The notes: generated by a model not told the origin, from the sequence alone. A stretch of 64,000 nucleotides of DNA from Bacteroidota bacterium (GCA_016712665.1 JADJQP010000003.1:354232-418231), one strand, 5' to 3'; positions 17,858 through 28,097 are shown, counted from the stretch's first letter. Made by a program: numbers and translations.

Positions 17858-18193
17858 TTATTTATTGATAATGAATTTTGCAGTTTCTATTATTTTACCA
17901 TAGCCATCAATGGCGAGTATTACATAGATTCCATTAGGATATGAATCCATATCTTCAAAAATGACCTCTTCTGTATTTTTATCAAACTCATGCGACTGCA
18001 ATTTTTTTCCAATAAGATTGCGCAGTTCCACCGTTGCAATCTTGCCGTTCTCGGCATGGTCGGTATTCCGCTTCACACTTAATTTGCTACTTTTTAAAGG
18101 AACCGGATATAATGAAAACATTTTGGTATCCTCACCGGCATAAGCCGATGTTTGCAATGCAAACCAAAACAAAAGAAATAGTACCTTTTTCAT
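17858..18193 (-). CDS. Small secreted protein resembling a stand-alone T9SS sorting domain
   Basis: 111 residues: a clear signal peptide (MKKVLFLLFWFALQTSAYAG) followed directly by what looks like one beta-sandwich of the T9SS type A C-terminal-domain kind (FSLYPVPLKSSKLSV, then VELRNLIGKKLQSHEF, YPNGIYVILAIDGYGKI and a terminal KFIINK). No passenger domain lies in front. It ends 9 bp before rlmB, so it may be co-transcribed. Function is unknown; a truncated T9SS cargo or a small envelope protein are alternatives. Confidence 0.65.
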   Translation of the reverse strand: MKKVLFLLFWFALQTSAYAGEDTKMFSLYPVPLKSSKLSVKRNTDHAENGKIATVELRNLIGKKLQSHEFDKNTEEVIFEDMDSYPNGIYVILAIDGYGKIIETAKFIINK

Positions 18194-18521
18194 CTACCTC
18201 CTGCAAAAATAGAATACAATCTCTACAAAGTTGTTAGTTTTTGGTTTATTACATGGCTACTGCCTATTATTTTGGATAGCAAATACGCGTTGAACCGATC
18301 AAAAGATAGTCAATTTCGTGGTGACTGCCTCTTGTTATAAGGCTCATTTTCAGTATGGGTGCAACATATAAGGTCTCCCATTCAACGCAATTTCACACCC
18401 TCCCAAATTGCCTTTCTGACTATACTTTGAACCTGAATACAGCACTCGAATGGAAGAATGGCATGGTAAATCAACATTAATTTTTGGAATTTGAAATGTA
18501 CCTTTGCTCAAATAATTAAAT
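18194..18521. other. Divergent intergenic region with thiolase -7 element
   Basis: 328 bp between the small secreted-protein gene and the thiolase gene. TACCTTTG at 18499-18506, 15 bp before the thiolase ATG, matches the -7 element TAnnTTTG, but there is no TTTG at the right distance upstream. No ORF of note, RNA gene or long repeat was seen in the rest. Confidence 0.45.
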
Positions 18522-19717
18522 ATGACAAAGGCCTATATTATTGATGCATTGCGAACCCCGATTGGGAAATATGGAGGCTCATTGAGTAGTGTACGACCCG
18601 ATGATTTGTTGGCAATGACCTTAAAAGGCCTGATTCATCGCAATGAGGGTATCGATGTGGCTGCTATTGAAGATGTAATTGCAGGTTGTGCCAATCAAGC
18701 CGGTGAGGACAATAGAGACGTAGCTCGAATGGCGTCCCTACTTGCCGGATTACCGATACAGGTTGGCGGCAATACCGTGAATCGATTGTGCGCCTCCGGT
18801 TTGCAGGCGATCATGGATGCAAGTAGGACCGTAATGTGCGGAGATGCCGAACTCATCATTGCATGTGGCGTGGAAAGTATGACCCGGGCTCCCTTCGTAA
18901 TGGGTAAAAGCGATGCGGCCTTTTCTCGAAAAAATGAACTATTTGACACAACGATTGGCTGGCGTTTTATTAACCCTGCCTTAAGTAAAATGCATCATCC
19001 ATATAGTATGGGTGAAACGGCGGAGAATGTTGCGAAACAATGGAATGTGAGCAGACAAGAGCAAGATCAGTTTGCCTTTGAAAGTCAAAAAAATATGAAA
19101 ATGCTCATGCTAATAATCGGTTTTCAGAGGAACTCCTTCCGATTGAAATTGATTTGGGTAAAGGAAAAAAAATGATGTTTGAAAAAGATGAACATCCACG
19201 ACTTACACCAATTGAAAAATTAGCAGAATTAAAACCGGCATTTATCAAAGAAGGAAGTGTGACAGCAGCCAATGCAAGTGGTGTAAATGATGGCGCTGCA
19301 GCCATGTTGATTGGTAGCGAAAACGCTGTAAAAAAATACGACCTATCGCCCATGGCGATGATTAAAAGTATGGCCATAGCCGGAGTGGATCCGAGTGTGA
19401 TGGGCATTGGACCCGTGCCCGCCACTCAAAAAGCTCTGCAACGAGCAGGTTTACGTATAGAAGATATTGGATTGGTAGAACTGAACGAGGCATTTGCTTC
19501 ACAGGGAATTGCCTGTATCAAAGAGCTACATATTAATAGAGAAATAGTGAATGTAAATGGCGGCGCCATTGCCTTGGGACATCCATTAGGCTGTAGCGGT
19601 GTGCGTATTTCTACTACCCTTCTTCATGAAATGAGAAAGCGGCAAGTTCGCTACGGACTAGCCACCATGTGCGTAGGGGTAGGTCAAGGTGCGGCTATTA
19701 TTTACGAATTGGTGTAA
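18522..19717 (+). CDS. Acetyl-CoA C-acyltransferase/thiolase (one frameshift)
   Basis: Thiolase that cleaves or condenses acyl-CoA thioesters in beta-oxidation or acetoacetyl-CoA formation. MTKAYIIDALRTPIGKYGG is the typical start. The acyl-accepting Cys is C90 in NRLCASGLQA; the C-terminal half has GGAIALGHPLGCSG (His) and CVGVGQG (second Cys). The frame breaks in a 7-A run at 19087-19093; one extra A joins ESQKKYENAHANNRFSEELLPIE to the rest. The full length of about 398 residues is normal. A PhaB-like reductase lies 4 kb away; whether both serve polyhydroxyalkanoate synthesis cannot be told. Confidence 0.92.
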
Positions 19718-19769
19718 CAGTACACGCCTTGATGACAAGCACTGAAAAAACGATGGTGCAGAATAGAAC

Positions 19770-22031
19770 TTATCGAACCAAAGTCACATTTCCCTTAAAG
19801 GACTTTTTGACATTATTGATAAATTCGGCTTCGATCAAATAAACAAAAACACCCATAGATTGTGGCACTCCGTTGTATTTGCCATCCCAACCCCTACCAT
19901 CGATGGAATTGGTTGTAAAAATATTTTCACCCCATCGGTTATAGATGTTCATAGTAAAGGATTTCAATCCACTACTTAGCAATTCACGTGGTAAGAAATA
20001 ATCGTTCAAGCCATCTCCATCCGGTGAAAATGAATTGGGAATATTGAGGTAACAATCACGTTTTACCCAAATGCTGTCGGTAGTAGAGCATTCGCCGTTG
20101 CTCGCTTTTACCCAATATCGACCGGGTTGCGAAACCACAATACTACTGCTCGTTTCGCCGGTGTTCCAGCTGTACATGGCAGTAGGATTATTTAAGTCTG
20201 CCAATAGGATAGAGCCGGTTACCCCCGGACAAATAGACGTATCCTTACCTAAGGACAATTGTGGGTAGCTGTTTACAATAATGGTCCGCTCTTTTTTTGC
20301 TTCAGGACAAATTATTTTATCGGTTTCTAATTTTACAATGTAGGTGCCCGGAAAATCCCAACTATGATTTGGATTGTGCACATTACGAAGTGTTTGTCCA
20401 TCGCCATAATACCACGTAAATTGGGCATTTGCCGGGTGAATGCTATCCTTAAAAAAGACGGGCTGCCCTACACAAATATTGCTATCAGAGGCTGTAAAAT
20501 CGACATACGTAGGGGCATCTACGTATATCAAAGTACTCATACTATCCTGACACCCGAGTGTGTCTGTTATGACCATTTTAAAGGGATATATTCCCGGTGA
20601 TGCATAATAATAAGGCGGGGGCAAAAGTGGATTGAGTCCGGTATTCGTCACCGTACCATCTCCATAATACCAGGTATGAAACACATAACCGGCAGGATCT
20701 GAATTACTCAAGGCACTTAAAGATTGGGTAATACATAATGAATCGTCCGGATTCAAACCATATACAGCAGTTAGAGGATGCCTCAAATCAATAAATTTGG
20801 TAATCGTATCGATACAATTATTATCATTGGCAATCAGCATCACGGTGAAGGTATCTTGGGTTAAATAAATATGGGTTGGATTGGTGAGGATGGAACCATT
20901 GGCATCTCCAAAAAACCACTGATAGGTTGGATTTGCACCAGGAGCCAGTACACTGGTATTGGTAAAAAATACGGTATCGTCATCACAACCTAAATGTATG
21001 TCCATAGTAAAATCGGCTACAATACTACCCGTTACCAAAATATCAATCGTATCGGCCAAGGCCGCTAAAATGGTATCACAATCTGTTATTACCTGCATTT
21101 CTGCTGTAACCTTGGTGGCTGCTGGTGGAAAATAGCTCAAAGTGTTACCGGTACCTAGTACCAGTCCGCTAATGGCATCCTTCCAGACAATCGAATAATT
21201 AAGCGTTTGAATCCCTGCAGGCGTAAAGCGGTAACTATCATTCGTTAGGGCAAATTGCGTTCCATTGCGACCTGGTACCATAAAGGCGACTGTGCCCGTT
21301 GCATTCTGAATGCCTTCATGTGCTACCCCACTATTCCATCCGGCACAAAGGGTTTTTTCCTTTACATTAATATCTATTAAATAGGTAGATTCAAATAGAA
21401 CAACCTGCTGCGATGCAAGGAGGCTATTACACGAAAACATAGGAATACTATCCCATGAAATCACCATATATCTGCATGGTGCCGTTCCATATATATCCCA
21501 AGAAATTTTTGATCCTGCATAAAAAACGCTTGGATCAATATCATGGTAAGGTGCCATGATACAATTGTTATATCCAATACCATTAAAGGGTGCAAATTGA
21601 CCTGCGGTACTCCACGGATTAGAGCCTGGTATTAGCGGAGGTTGTGTATTAACTGCATCAAAACTAACTTGCCCATTTGCTCCAATTACAACCTGTGTGT
21701 ATTTTTGGCCAAAATAACAAAATGCAAAAGGCAGTTGCACAGGTGCACTCCAACAATCGTCAACATTATTAAAAATGGCATTTGCTCCCACCCAAGGATA
21801 CGGATTGTAAGGTATGGGATCTACGGAATATGAATCGGTTGCAAACAAGGTGGAAATCGGTATCAGCTGCAGATTCACCCCATCCAGACAATACGAAACC
21901 GAATCACCCACGATATCAAATCCTGCCGAATAAGCCGGTGGACAGTTGGGTGGTGGCGGTTGTGATATTGCCTTATTGCTTACAAGCAACAAGCAACCGC
22001 TGACGAATAGGAAATAAGATAATTTTTTCAT
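19770..22031 (-). CDS. PKD-repeat protein with gliding-type (T9SS type B) C-terminal domain
   Basis: 753-residue secreted protein. A signal peptide (MKKLSYFLFVSGCLLLVSNKA) is followed by an N-terminal region with no recognised domain, at least three PKD-like beta domains from about residue 335 to 590 (YQWFFGDANG, FHTWYYGDGT and FTWYYGDGQT mark each core), and a gliding-motility-associated C-terminal domain (IPNSFSPDGDGLNDYF, MNIYNRWGENIF, GWDGKYNG, VYLIEAEF). That last domain targets it to T9SS for surface attachment or release. Likely an adhesin or surface scaffold; ligand unknown. Monocistronic, with a TAAATTTG -7-like element 20 bp upstream. Confidence 0.9.
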   Translation of the reverse strand: MKKLSYFLFVSGCLLLVSNKAISQPPPPNCPPAYSAGFDIVGDSVSYCLDGVNLQLIPISTLFATDSYSVDPIPYNPYPWVGANAIFNNVDDCWSAPVQLPFAFCYFGQKYTQVVIGANGQVSFDAVNTQPPLIPGSNPWSTAGQFAPFNGIGYNNCIMAPYHDIDPSVFYAGSKISWDIYGTAPCRYMVISWDSIPMFSCNSLLASQQVVLFESTYLIDINVKEKTLCAGWNSGVAHEGIQNATGTVAFMVPGRNGTQFALTNDSYRFTPAGIQTLNYSIVWKDAISGLVLGTGNTLSYFPPAATKVTAEMQVITDCDTILAALADTIDILVTGSIVADFTMDIHLGCDDDTVFFTNTSVLAPGANPTYQWFFGDANGSILTNPTHIYLTQDTFTVMLIANDNNCIDTITKFIDLRHPLTAVYGLNPDDSLCITQSLSALSNSDPAGYVFHTWYYGDGTVTNTGLNPLLPPPYYYASPGIYPFKMVITDTLGCQDSMSTLIYVDAPTYVDFTASDSNICVGQPVFFKDSIHPANAQFTWYYGDGQTLRNVHNPNHSWDFPGTYIVKLETDKIICPEAKKERTIIVNSYPQLSLGKDTSICPGVTGSILLADLNNPTAMYSWNTGETSSSIVVSQPGRYWVKASNGECSTTDSIWVKRDCYLNIPNSFSPDGDGLNDYFLPRELLSSGLKSFTMNIYNRWGENIFTTNSIDGRGWDGKYNGVPQSMGVFVYLIEAEFINNVKKSFKGNVTLVR

Positions 22032-22050
22032 GAGGGGGGTACTGTTGTCA

Positions 22051-22058
22051 CAAATTTA
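22051..22058 (-). promoter_or_regulatory. Candidate -7 element of the PKD/T9SS gene
   Basis: TAAATTTG on the - strand, a full match to TAnnTTTG, 20 bp before the ATG at 22031. No good TTTG partner was found at the usual spacing. Confidence 0.4.
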
Positions 22059-22111
22059 ATAAATTTCAGTAAGGAAAACAGAAATAATTTAATATGCAAG
22101 CCTTCAACCAC

Positions 22112-23150
22112 TTACACCTTGGAACCTCCTTTAAACAGAAATAGCATAAAAAGCATACTCATCAACAGAAACATAGCTACCAATTGATGGGCTTGCGCCA
22201 AATATTCGAATACACCAAATCCATTTCTGACTTGCATCGTGGCAGTCACTAAACAAAAAATACCCAATACAATTTGTACCGCCACTAACAACACAGGTAG
22301 AAATCGATATTTACTCAACAGGGGGTAATCCTTTATCGAAGATGCTTTTACAAACCAAATTCCTATAAGGATTAGTATTATATATGCCAGCATTCGGTGT
22401 ACAAAATGGATATTAATGGAATTATAGAGAAAACTCTGCTTCCAGATACTTTCCGGGAAATAATCGCCATTTATGCTGGGCCAAGTGGGTGCCACCGTAG
22501 CGGCTTTCATACCCGCCATAAAGGCTCCATAGGTAAGTTGCGCAAATAGTATCAAAATAATGCCGGCAGTTAGCCATTTTAGCGAATTATTGAAAATATA
22601 ATGCGTTTCGTCTATCAGTAAACTCAATGCAAACCAGAGGGTAAAACCAATTAACACCAAGGCGGAAATAAAATGAATGGCCAGACGTATATGACTTACG
22701 TACAAATTATCATCATTCAAACCACTCTTCACCATAATCCAACCAATCAATCCTTGTGCCGCACCCAATAAAAAAAGCGCCACCAGCTTTGAAATCATAC
22801 TTTGTGTAAAATATTTTTTATAATAAAAAAATAAATGGAACCAGAAAAACAACGCTTATGAATCGGGCCCAATTGCGATGCATCCATTCCCAAAAATAAA
22901 TGAACTTAAAATTACTTAGGGTAAAGTCCTGATTGAGATATTTAAATTGTCCTGTTTTTTGTTGATACAGCAAAAATGCTTTTTGCCAATCTTGCTCAGT
23001 AAGGGGTGGTATGCTACCCAGAATAGGTTTCCATTCGGTAATCGATAAACCCGAACCGGTAAGCCGAGTAATACCGCCTAGCAATACCTGAACAATTAGC
23101 ATCATCACTCCCACCAACAACCAATATCCCACAATTTTTTTCCGATCCAT
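22112..23150 (-). CDS. ctaA: Haem A synthase, COX15/CtaA family (one frameshift)
   Basis: Oxidises the C8 methyl of haem O to make haem A for cytochrome c oxidase; integral membrane protein. The start at 23150 gives MDRKKIVGYWLLVGVMMLI. Signature parts are GGITRLTGSGLSITEWKP, WEWMHRNWARFI (haem-ligand His), AHQLVAM and VHRMLAY. The frame breaks near 22825-22840 in a T/A-rich run, between VPFIFLL and YYKKYF. The joined protein of about 346 residues with eight hydrophobic helices fits the family. Other cytochrome oxidase genes are not in the window. Confidence 0.9.
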
Positions 23151-23252
23151 AAAAAAAATGAATGGCAAAACTACTTTTAAAAATGAACAAAAAAGCATAT
23201 CCGCCGCCAATAAAATTGGAATAGGTCTTATTATTTTTTTATATTGCAAGCT

Positions 23253-23862
23253 ATGTACTTGCTAAGCTATCATACCAGGGGGCTACTGGAAGCCGGATGC
23301 GATGAAGCCGGAAGGGGTTGCATTGCAGGACCCGTTTGTGCAGCCGCAGTAATATTGCCCAGCGATTTTTTTCACCCGCTTTTGAATGATTCAAAAAACT
23401 GTCGGAAAAACCCGTTATGAACTTCGACCCATCATCGAAGCGAATGCTATTGATTATGCCATTGCGTTTGTGGATGCCAAGGAAATTGACCAAATCAATA
23501 TTTTAAAAGCCTCCTTTAAAGCCATGCATTTAGCCTTGAATCAACTAAGGCATATTCCCCAACATTTGCTCATTGATGGCAATCGATTTATTCCGTATCG
23601 TGATATCAAACATACCACCATCATTAAAGGCGATGGCAAATACATGTCTATTGCCGCAGCAAGTATTTTAGCAAAAACGTACCGTGATGATAAAATGATG
23701 GCACTCCACAAAAAATACCCCCAATACAATTGGAAACAAAATAAGGGCTATCCCACCAGTGCACATCGCATGGCAGTAAAGGATCACGGACTTAGCAACT
23801 TTCACAGAAAAACATTTGCTTGTCTACCTCCTCAAATAGAAATGGATTTTAGCAAGGATTAA
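23253..23862 (+). CDS. rnhB: Ribonuclease HII (two frameshifts)
   Basis: Cleaves RNA in RNA-DNA hybrids and at single ribonucleotides in DNA. ATG 23253 opens a frame with GCDEAGRGCIAGPV, holding the catalytic Asp17 and Glu18. Two A-runs are each one base short (about 23395 and 23405); adding them restores LNDSKKLSEKTRYELRPIIE. The remainder includes LLIDGNRF, KGDGKYMSIAAASILAKTYRD and the C-terminal KGYPTSAHRMAVKDHG. About 203 residues, normal length. It converges with phaB, stop codons overlapping by 3 bp. Confidence 0.92.
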
Positions 23863-24605
23863 TACACATGTTGCCCTCCATTGATACTATAATTGGCCCC
23901 GGTAATAAAACTGGTTTCATCACTAGCCAAAAACGACACCAAGTGCGCCACTTCATGAGTACCCCCCAAACGACCTAATGGAATTTGAGCTACAATTTGA
24001 TCGCGCACTTTTTCAGGAACGGCCATTACCATATCGGTGGCAATATACCCTGGAGAAATCGTATTGACGGTAATCCCATACTTGGCAACCTCCATAGCTA
24101 GGGTCTTTGTAAAACCATGCATCCCGGCCTTTGCTGCAGAATAGTTGGTTTGGCCAAATTGTCCGCGTTGCCCATTTACGGAGCTGATATTAATAATTCG
24201 TCCAAACTTTCGTTCGATCATACCTTCAATAACATGCCTTGTGCAATTAAAGACACTATTGAGGTTGGCATTAATTACTTCATGCCAATCGCTTAAGCTC
24301 ATTTTTGCTAAACGACCATCACGGGTAATTCCGGCATTATTCACAAGTATATCTACAGTACCTACCTTTGATTCAATTTCTTGGATCATTTTACCCACCT
24401 ATTCAAAATCGCAAACATCCCCTTCTACAATGTCAATAGCATATCCTTCAGCCTTTAGTTGCGCTTGCCATTCGTCTGCTTTAGCTTTATTGCGATAGTT
24501 GCCTAGCACATGATAGCCATCATTATAAAGTTCTTTGCACATTGCTGTTCCCAAGCCGCCGGTGGCACCGGTCACAAGGGCTACCCTTTTATTGTTGTTA
24601 TCCAT
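23859..24605 (-). CDS. phaB: Acetoacetyl-CoA reductase, PhaB type (in-frame TAG)
   Basis: Short-chain dehydrogenase that reduces 3-oxoacyl-CoA with NADPH. It has the Rossmann TGATGGLG, the NNAGITRDG motif and the catalytic Ser (ISSVNGQ) and YSAAK. The PhaB-like insert GQTNYSAAKAGMHGFTKTLA and the end FITGANYSINGGQHVY support PhaB over FabG. Codon 69 is TAG (about 24399-24401), with the same frame intact on both sides (VEGDVCDFE, then VGKMIQEIESKVG). A single substitution or sequencing error would explain it. About 248 codons. No PHA synthase is in the window. Confidence 0.85.
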
Positions 24606-24773
24606 AGTAAAAATTTATGCTATGAAGGTAAATAAACATTCTGATGAAATAAAAAGTAATTCATAGTTTTTTTAGAAGCCCCGATGAGATGAACGACATG
24701 GAAGAAATAGTAATTTATAGGATTATTTAACGAATGAAAATCATATTTCTTATTACTTTCGTATTGCAAATCA

Positions 24774-25340
24774 GTGGGTACTCAACTTAAAAATCATAGT
24801 GACGAAGATTTAATACATCTGTACAAAACAAAAAAAAGTGCAGAGGTTTTTGGTATTATCTATGAACGATATGCCCACCTCGTTTATGGTGTTTGCCTAA
24901 AGTATTTAAAAAATGCCGACAATGCAAAAGATGCCATGATGCAAATTTTCGAAAAATTATTTATCGATTTGCACAAGCATGAAATCCAAGTTTTTAAGGC
25001 ATGGATCTATCGGGTATCGCAAAATCATTGTTTTATGGTATTGCGAAGTAACAATCATTTAGTAAAATCTGTTGAGTTTTTTCCGGATCATAGTGTGGAA
25101 TATGAGGATACCTTGCATCCTAAGTTGGAGAAAGAAAAAATGTACGATAAAATGGAAATGGCCATTGACGATTTGACCGCTGAGCAAAAAAATTGTATCT
25201 TGCTTTTTTATATTGAAAAAAAGACCTACCAAGAAATAATGACAGAAACCGGCCTGAGTTTTATGCAGGTAAAAAGCAATATCCAGAATGGCAAAAGAAA
25301 TTTAAAAATCAAAATGACCGAAAACAATATTCATGAGTGA
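24774..25340 (+). CDS. ECF-type RNA polymerase sigma factor
   Basis: 188 residues. Region 2 spans about 24-90 (GIIYERYAHLVYGVCLKYLKN, then AWIYRVSQNHCFM) and region 4 about 130-180 (LTAEQKNCILLFYIEKKTYQEI, with the helix-turn-helix up to KSNIQNGKRNLK). GTG is the first usable start. Its end overlaps the next gene by 8 bp (ATGAGTGA), tightly coupling it to a zinc-finger anti-sigma protein. The pair is expected to sense an envelope signal; the regulon is unknown. Confidence 0.9.
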   Translation: MGTQLKNHSDEDLIHLYKTKKSAEVFGIIYERYAHLVYGVCLKYLKNADNAKDAMMQIFEKLFIDLHKHEIQVFKAWIYRVSQNHCFMVLRSNNHLVKSVEFFPDHSVEYEDTLHPKLEKEKMYDKMEMAIDDLTAEQKNCILLFYIEKKTYQEIMTETGLSFMQVKSNIQNGKRNLKIKMTENNIHE

Positions 25341-26574
25341 TTATTCTTCCATATTTGTTCATAGCAGCTGCGTCTCAAAAGCGCAGTTATTGGCGTATGT
25401 GCAACAAAAATTGGACAGAGAAGAAGCCTATTTGGTGGAATCGCACATAAATGACTGCCAATTTTGCAATGACGCATTGGATGGTTTACTGGAAGCCAAT
25501 ATACAAAATGTTGAAAAAGATCTTTTGGATGCAAAAACGGAATTGAAGCAGACTATATTTCCGGCACCGGTCCAAGAACGTATTGTTCCCCCAAAAGAAA
25601 ATAATATAAGAGATTTCGAAATTAGTAAGAAAACCTTTTCAAGATGGCTAGCAGCAGCCAGTGTGCTTCTAATTATTGGACTGGGTGGTTACTCCGTGTT
25701 TTCATACATTAAATCGACAAAAAAAGAGATGGCGATGAAGGAAGGTAAATCAGGTGGCAAATCATATGATGCCAACTATTCAAAGCCAAAAGAGGATGGG
25801 AACGAAATAGTCAATCTTAGTGTGGAGGAGAACGATACCTTCAGACGATACGCTAGCGAAAAACCCGAAGAGAAGAGTAAAAAGTTACCGAAAGAAAGCA
25901 CCCCTTCAGAACCATTCGACAAAGTGGCTTCCACTAAAAAATTGGATGCCCCCGCCCTTAACAATAAGACCGTTGGCACTGCAGTGGAAGCGGCCAAACC
26001 TGAGAAAAAGGAAATGGTAGCTGCTCCCGCAAAAAATCTCATGAATGAGCCGGCTGTATCAGAAGCGCCGGCAATGGTAGACAATAACGCAAGAGCATAT
26101 GAAGCAGAAAAAGCTCCGGCGGCCGTGTCCAAAGAAATAGCGAAGAAAAAAAGTGCAGGCGGCATGAAAAATGAAAATTTTAATGTCGCTAGAAACAATC
26201 AATTGAGTTATCCGAAGGTGGCCAACAATAATGATAATATGGAACCCAACAGACAACAGGAGGTGGCAAGTAGAGGCGAAGCGGCATTTGATGAGGAAAT
26301 CAATGAAAAAACAACTTTTGAAAAAGGTATGGAGTTCTTTAATAAAAAGAATTACAAAAAAAGTATTTCCTATTTTGAAAAGGCACTCAAAAAAGCCAGC
26401 GCTGCTGAAAGGGAAGATATTTTATATCACTTGGCACTTGCTTACGAATATAGCGGCAAAACGGACAAGGCGAATGATTTGTATGCAACTTTAAGCAAAA
26501 GCAAAAAATACCAAGCGGAAGCAGATCGAAAACTAAAAGAAGTACAAATTAAAGAAGCCGTAAAAAAGAAATAA
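25333..26574 (+). CDS. Membrane anti-sigma factor with zinc finger and TPR
   Basis: 413 residues. Residues 1-50 form a zf-HC2 anti-sigma finger (C13, then H38-x3-C42-x2-C45 in ESHINDCQFC). A transmembrane helix lies at about 104-126 (WLAAASVLLIIGLGGYSVF). A long Lys/Glu/Ala/Pro-rich, probably disordered segment (130-310) follows, then a TPR pair near the C-terminus (EKGMEFFNKKNYKKSISYFE and LALAYEYSGKTDKANDLY). The finger would hold the sigma factor at the membrane while the linker and TPR extend into the periplasm as sensor or partner-binding part. The linker is composition-biased and hence poorly conserved. Confidence 0.85.
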   Translation: MSDYSSIFVHSSCVSKAQLLAYVQQKLDREEAYLVESHINDCQFCNDALDGLLEANIQNVEKDLLDAKTELKQTIFPAPVQERIVPPKENNIRDFEISKKTFSRWLAAASVLLIIGLGGYSVFSYIKSTKKEMAMKEGKSGGKSYDANYSKPKEDGNEIVNLSVEENDTFRRYASEKPEEKSKKLPKESTPSEPFDKVASTKKLDAPALNNKTVGTAVEAAKPEKKEMVAAPAKNLMNEPAVSEAPAMVDNNARAYEAEKAPAAVSKEIAKKKSAGGMKNENFNVARNNQLSYPKVANNNDNMEPNRQQEVASRGEAAFDEEINEKTTFEKGMEFFNKKNYKKSISYFEKALKKASAAEREDILYHLALAYEYSGKTDKANDLYATLSKSKKYQAEADRKLKEVQIKEAVKKK

Positions 26575-26577
26575 TTA

Positions 26578-27117
26578 CTATCTGGTTCGTTTAAAAATTT
26601 GTGGATCTCCAAAAAAGAAATACAAAATACCCAATGCAAGAGCGGCAGCAATCACAACGGACAGAATCATAATGGTGCGTTTTTGAGCTGTATTGATTGA
26701 TTCCAATTTGTGCATTTCACCCAAACGATTCACAGTAGTTTCCATTTTATTAAAGGCTGTTTCCCCCTTAATAATATAATCATAGGCCCCATTGCGCATA
26801 CTATCTAAGGCAATATTGATATTATCTTGTCCCGAAAACATAACCACCTTGGTTGCAGGACTAATCTTTTTAATTTCCTTTAAAATCTCCACGCCATTTT
26901 TTGCAGCGGCATTATTGGCGCTTAAATGATAATCAAGTACTACAATTTCAGGCTTTAAAGCTTCTACTTGTGGCAAAGCTTCTTCGCCATTTTGAAAGGT
27001 TTTTAACTCAAAAATATATCTCTCGCCCAAATAATCCTTAATCATTTCGGTTTGAACCGGATCATCGTCGATTATGAACATAAATCGCACATTTTCGAGC
27101 ATAATATTTTCTTCCAT
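26578..27117 (-). CDS. Receiver-domain protein with C-terminal membrane helix
   Basis: 179 residues. The receiver domain is complete: acidic cluster D17-D19 (IIDDDP), phosphoacceptor D62 (VVLDYHL), S95 in MFSGQ and K117 in YIIKGE. Instead of an output domain, a short linker (about 120-147) leads to a hydrophobic helix at 149-169 (IMILSVVIAAALALGILYFF) and a basic tail IFKRTR. The protein should thus sit on the inner face of the membrane. No histidine kinase is nearby. It converges with the anti-sigma gene, 3 bp between stops. The second Met (MLENVRF) is an alternative start. Confidence 0.82.
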   Translation of the reverse strand: MEENIMLENVRFMFIIDDDPVQTEMIKDYLGERYIFELKTFQNGEEALPQVEALKPEIVVLDYHLSANNAAAKNGVEILKEIKKISPATKVVMFSGQDNINIALDSMRNGAYDYIIKGETAFNKMETTVNRLGEMHKLESINTAQKRTIMILSVVIAAALALGILYFFFGDPQIFKRTR

Positions 27118-27257
27118 ATTCTGTAATTTTTTCGAAAGTTAATCAAATTGATAGTAACCGCAAATTTAATACTCAAAAAAACAATATATTAATGATTTAT
27201 ATCACAAAAATAATCAGTCAATTAAGGTATCTTCGCTTCATAAAATCTTTCCAAAAT

Positions 27258-28082
27258 ATGAACACTTTATTAGTTCCAACCGACTTTTCATCTATCGCAG
27301 ATAATGCCCTGAATTATGCCATTGAAATGTCAAAAAAGTATCAATTTGACATTCTACTTTACAATGTGGTACAACTATCAACCCCCGATTTTTCGCACCT
27401 TGCCAATGTCGAAGATTTTAGTCATATCGTTGTTGAAATTCAGAAAAAAATGGAAGAGAAAACTAGCATTTTACAAGCGCAACACCCAGATGTTGCATTC
27501 GCTTGTGCTGTTGACACTGGGTTGTTGATTGAATCTATCAATGATAAAAGTGATGCAATAAATCCCGTTGCCATTTTAATGGGGATTACGGGCAGCGGAA
27601 CAGGTATCGATAAACTCATCGGAAGCAATGCCATTCTGGCGATGAAGCATATCAAGCATCCGGTAATTATTGTTCCCAAAGATGCCACATTCAATCCGAT
27701 TCATCAAATTTGCTTTGCATGCGATTTGAAAAATGTATTGACCTCTACTCCGTTGATTTCGATAAAAGTATTCACCAAACTATTTGATGCCACACTAAAT
27801 GTTTTAAATATTGATTATCATAATAGACATTTTAGTGCGCAGACATCTACCGAATTGGATAATCTTGAATTTATTTTGGAAGAAGTGAAACACGAACTTC
27901 ATTTCATCGAAAATGAAAATGTACAAGATGCCATCAATGATTTTATCGACGAAAAGAAAATGGATATGTTGATTATGGTTCCTAAAAAACATTCCTTTTT
28001 TGAAAATCTATTTCATAAAAGTCAGACTAAGGAGATGGCCTATCAAAGCCATGTTCCCATTTTGGCATTACATCAAGACTAA
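27258..28082 (+). CDS. Universal stress protein with two Usp domains
   Basis: About 274 residues from ATG 27258 (MNTLLVPTDFSSIADNALNYA), the canonical UspA start; an upstream ATG at 27192 would add an atypical lead. The first Usp domain ends with the ATP-site motif GSNAILAMKHIKHPVIIVP. The second, more divergent domain ends MAYQSHVPILALHQD. Cytoplasmic. Two-domain Usp proteins of this kind are frequent in Bacteroidota; signal and partner are unknown. Confidence 0.85.
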   Translation: MNTLLVPTDFSSIADNALNYAIEMSKKYQFDILLYNVVQLSTPDFSHLANVEDFSHIVVEIQKKMEEKTSILQAQHPDVAFACAVDTGLLIESINDKSDAINPVAILMGITGSGTGIDKLIGSNAILAMKHIKHPVIIVPKDATFNPIHQICFACDLKNVLTSTPLISIKVFTKLFDATLNVLNIDYHNRHFSAQTSTELDNLEFILEEVKHELHFIENENVQDAINDFIDEKKMDMLIMVPKKHSFFENLFHKSQTKEMAYQSHVPILALHQD

Positions 28083-28097
28083 TTCTATTTTAGGGAT

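Noticed and set aside
25776..26198. 140-codon - strand ORF
   Set aside because: Shadow of the Lys/Ala/Pro-rich linker of the anti-sigma protein; composition (Phe/Ser/Ala) is what the reverse complement of that linker predicts.
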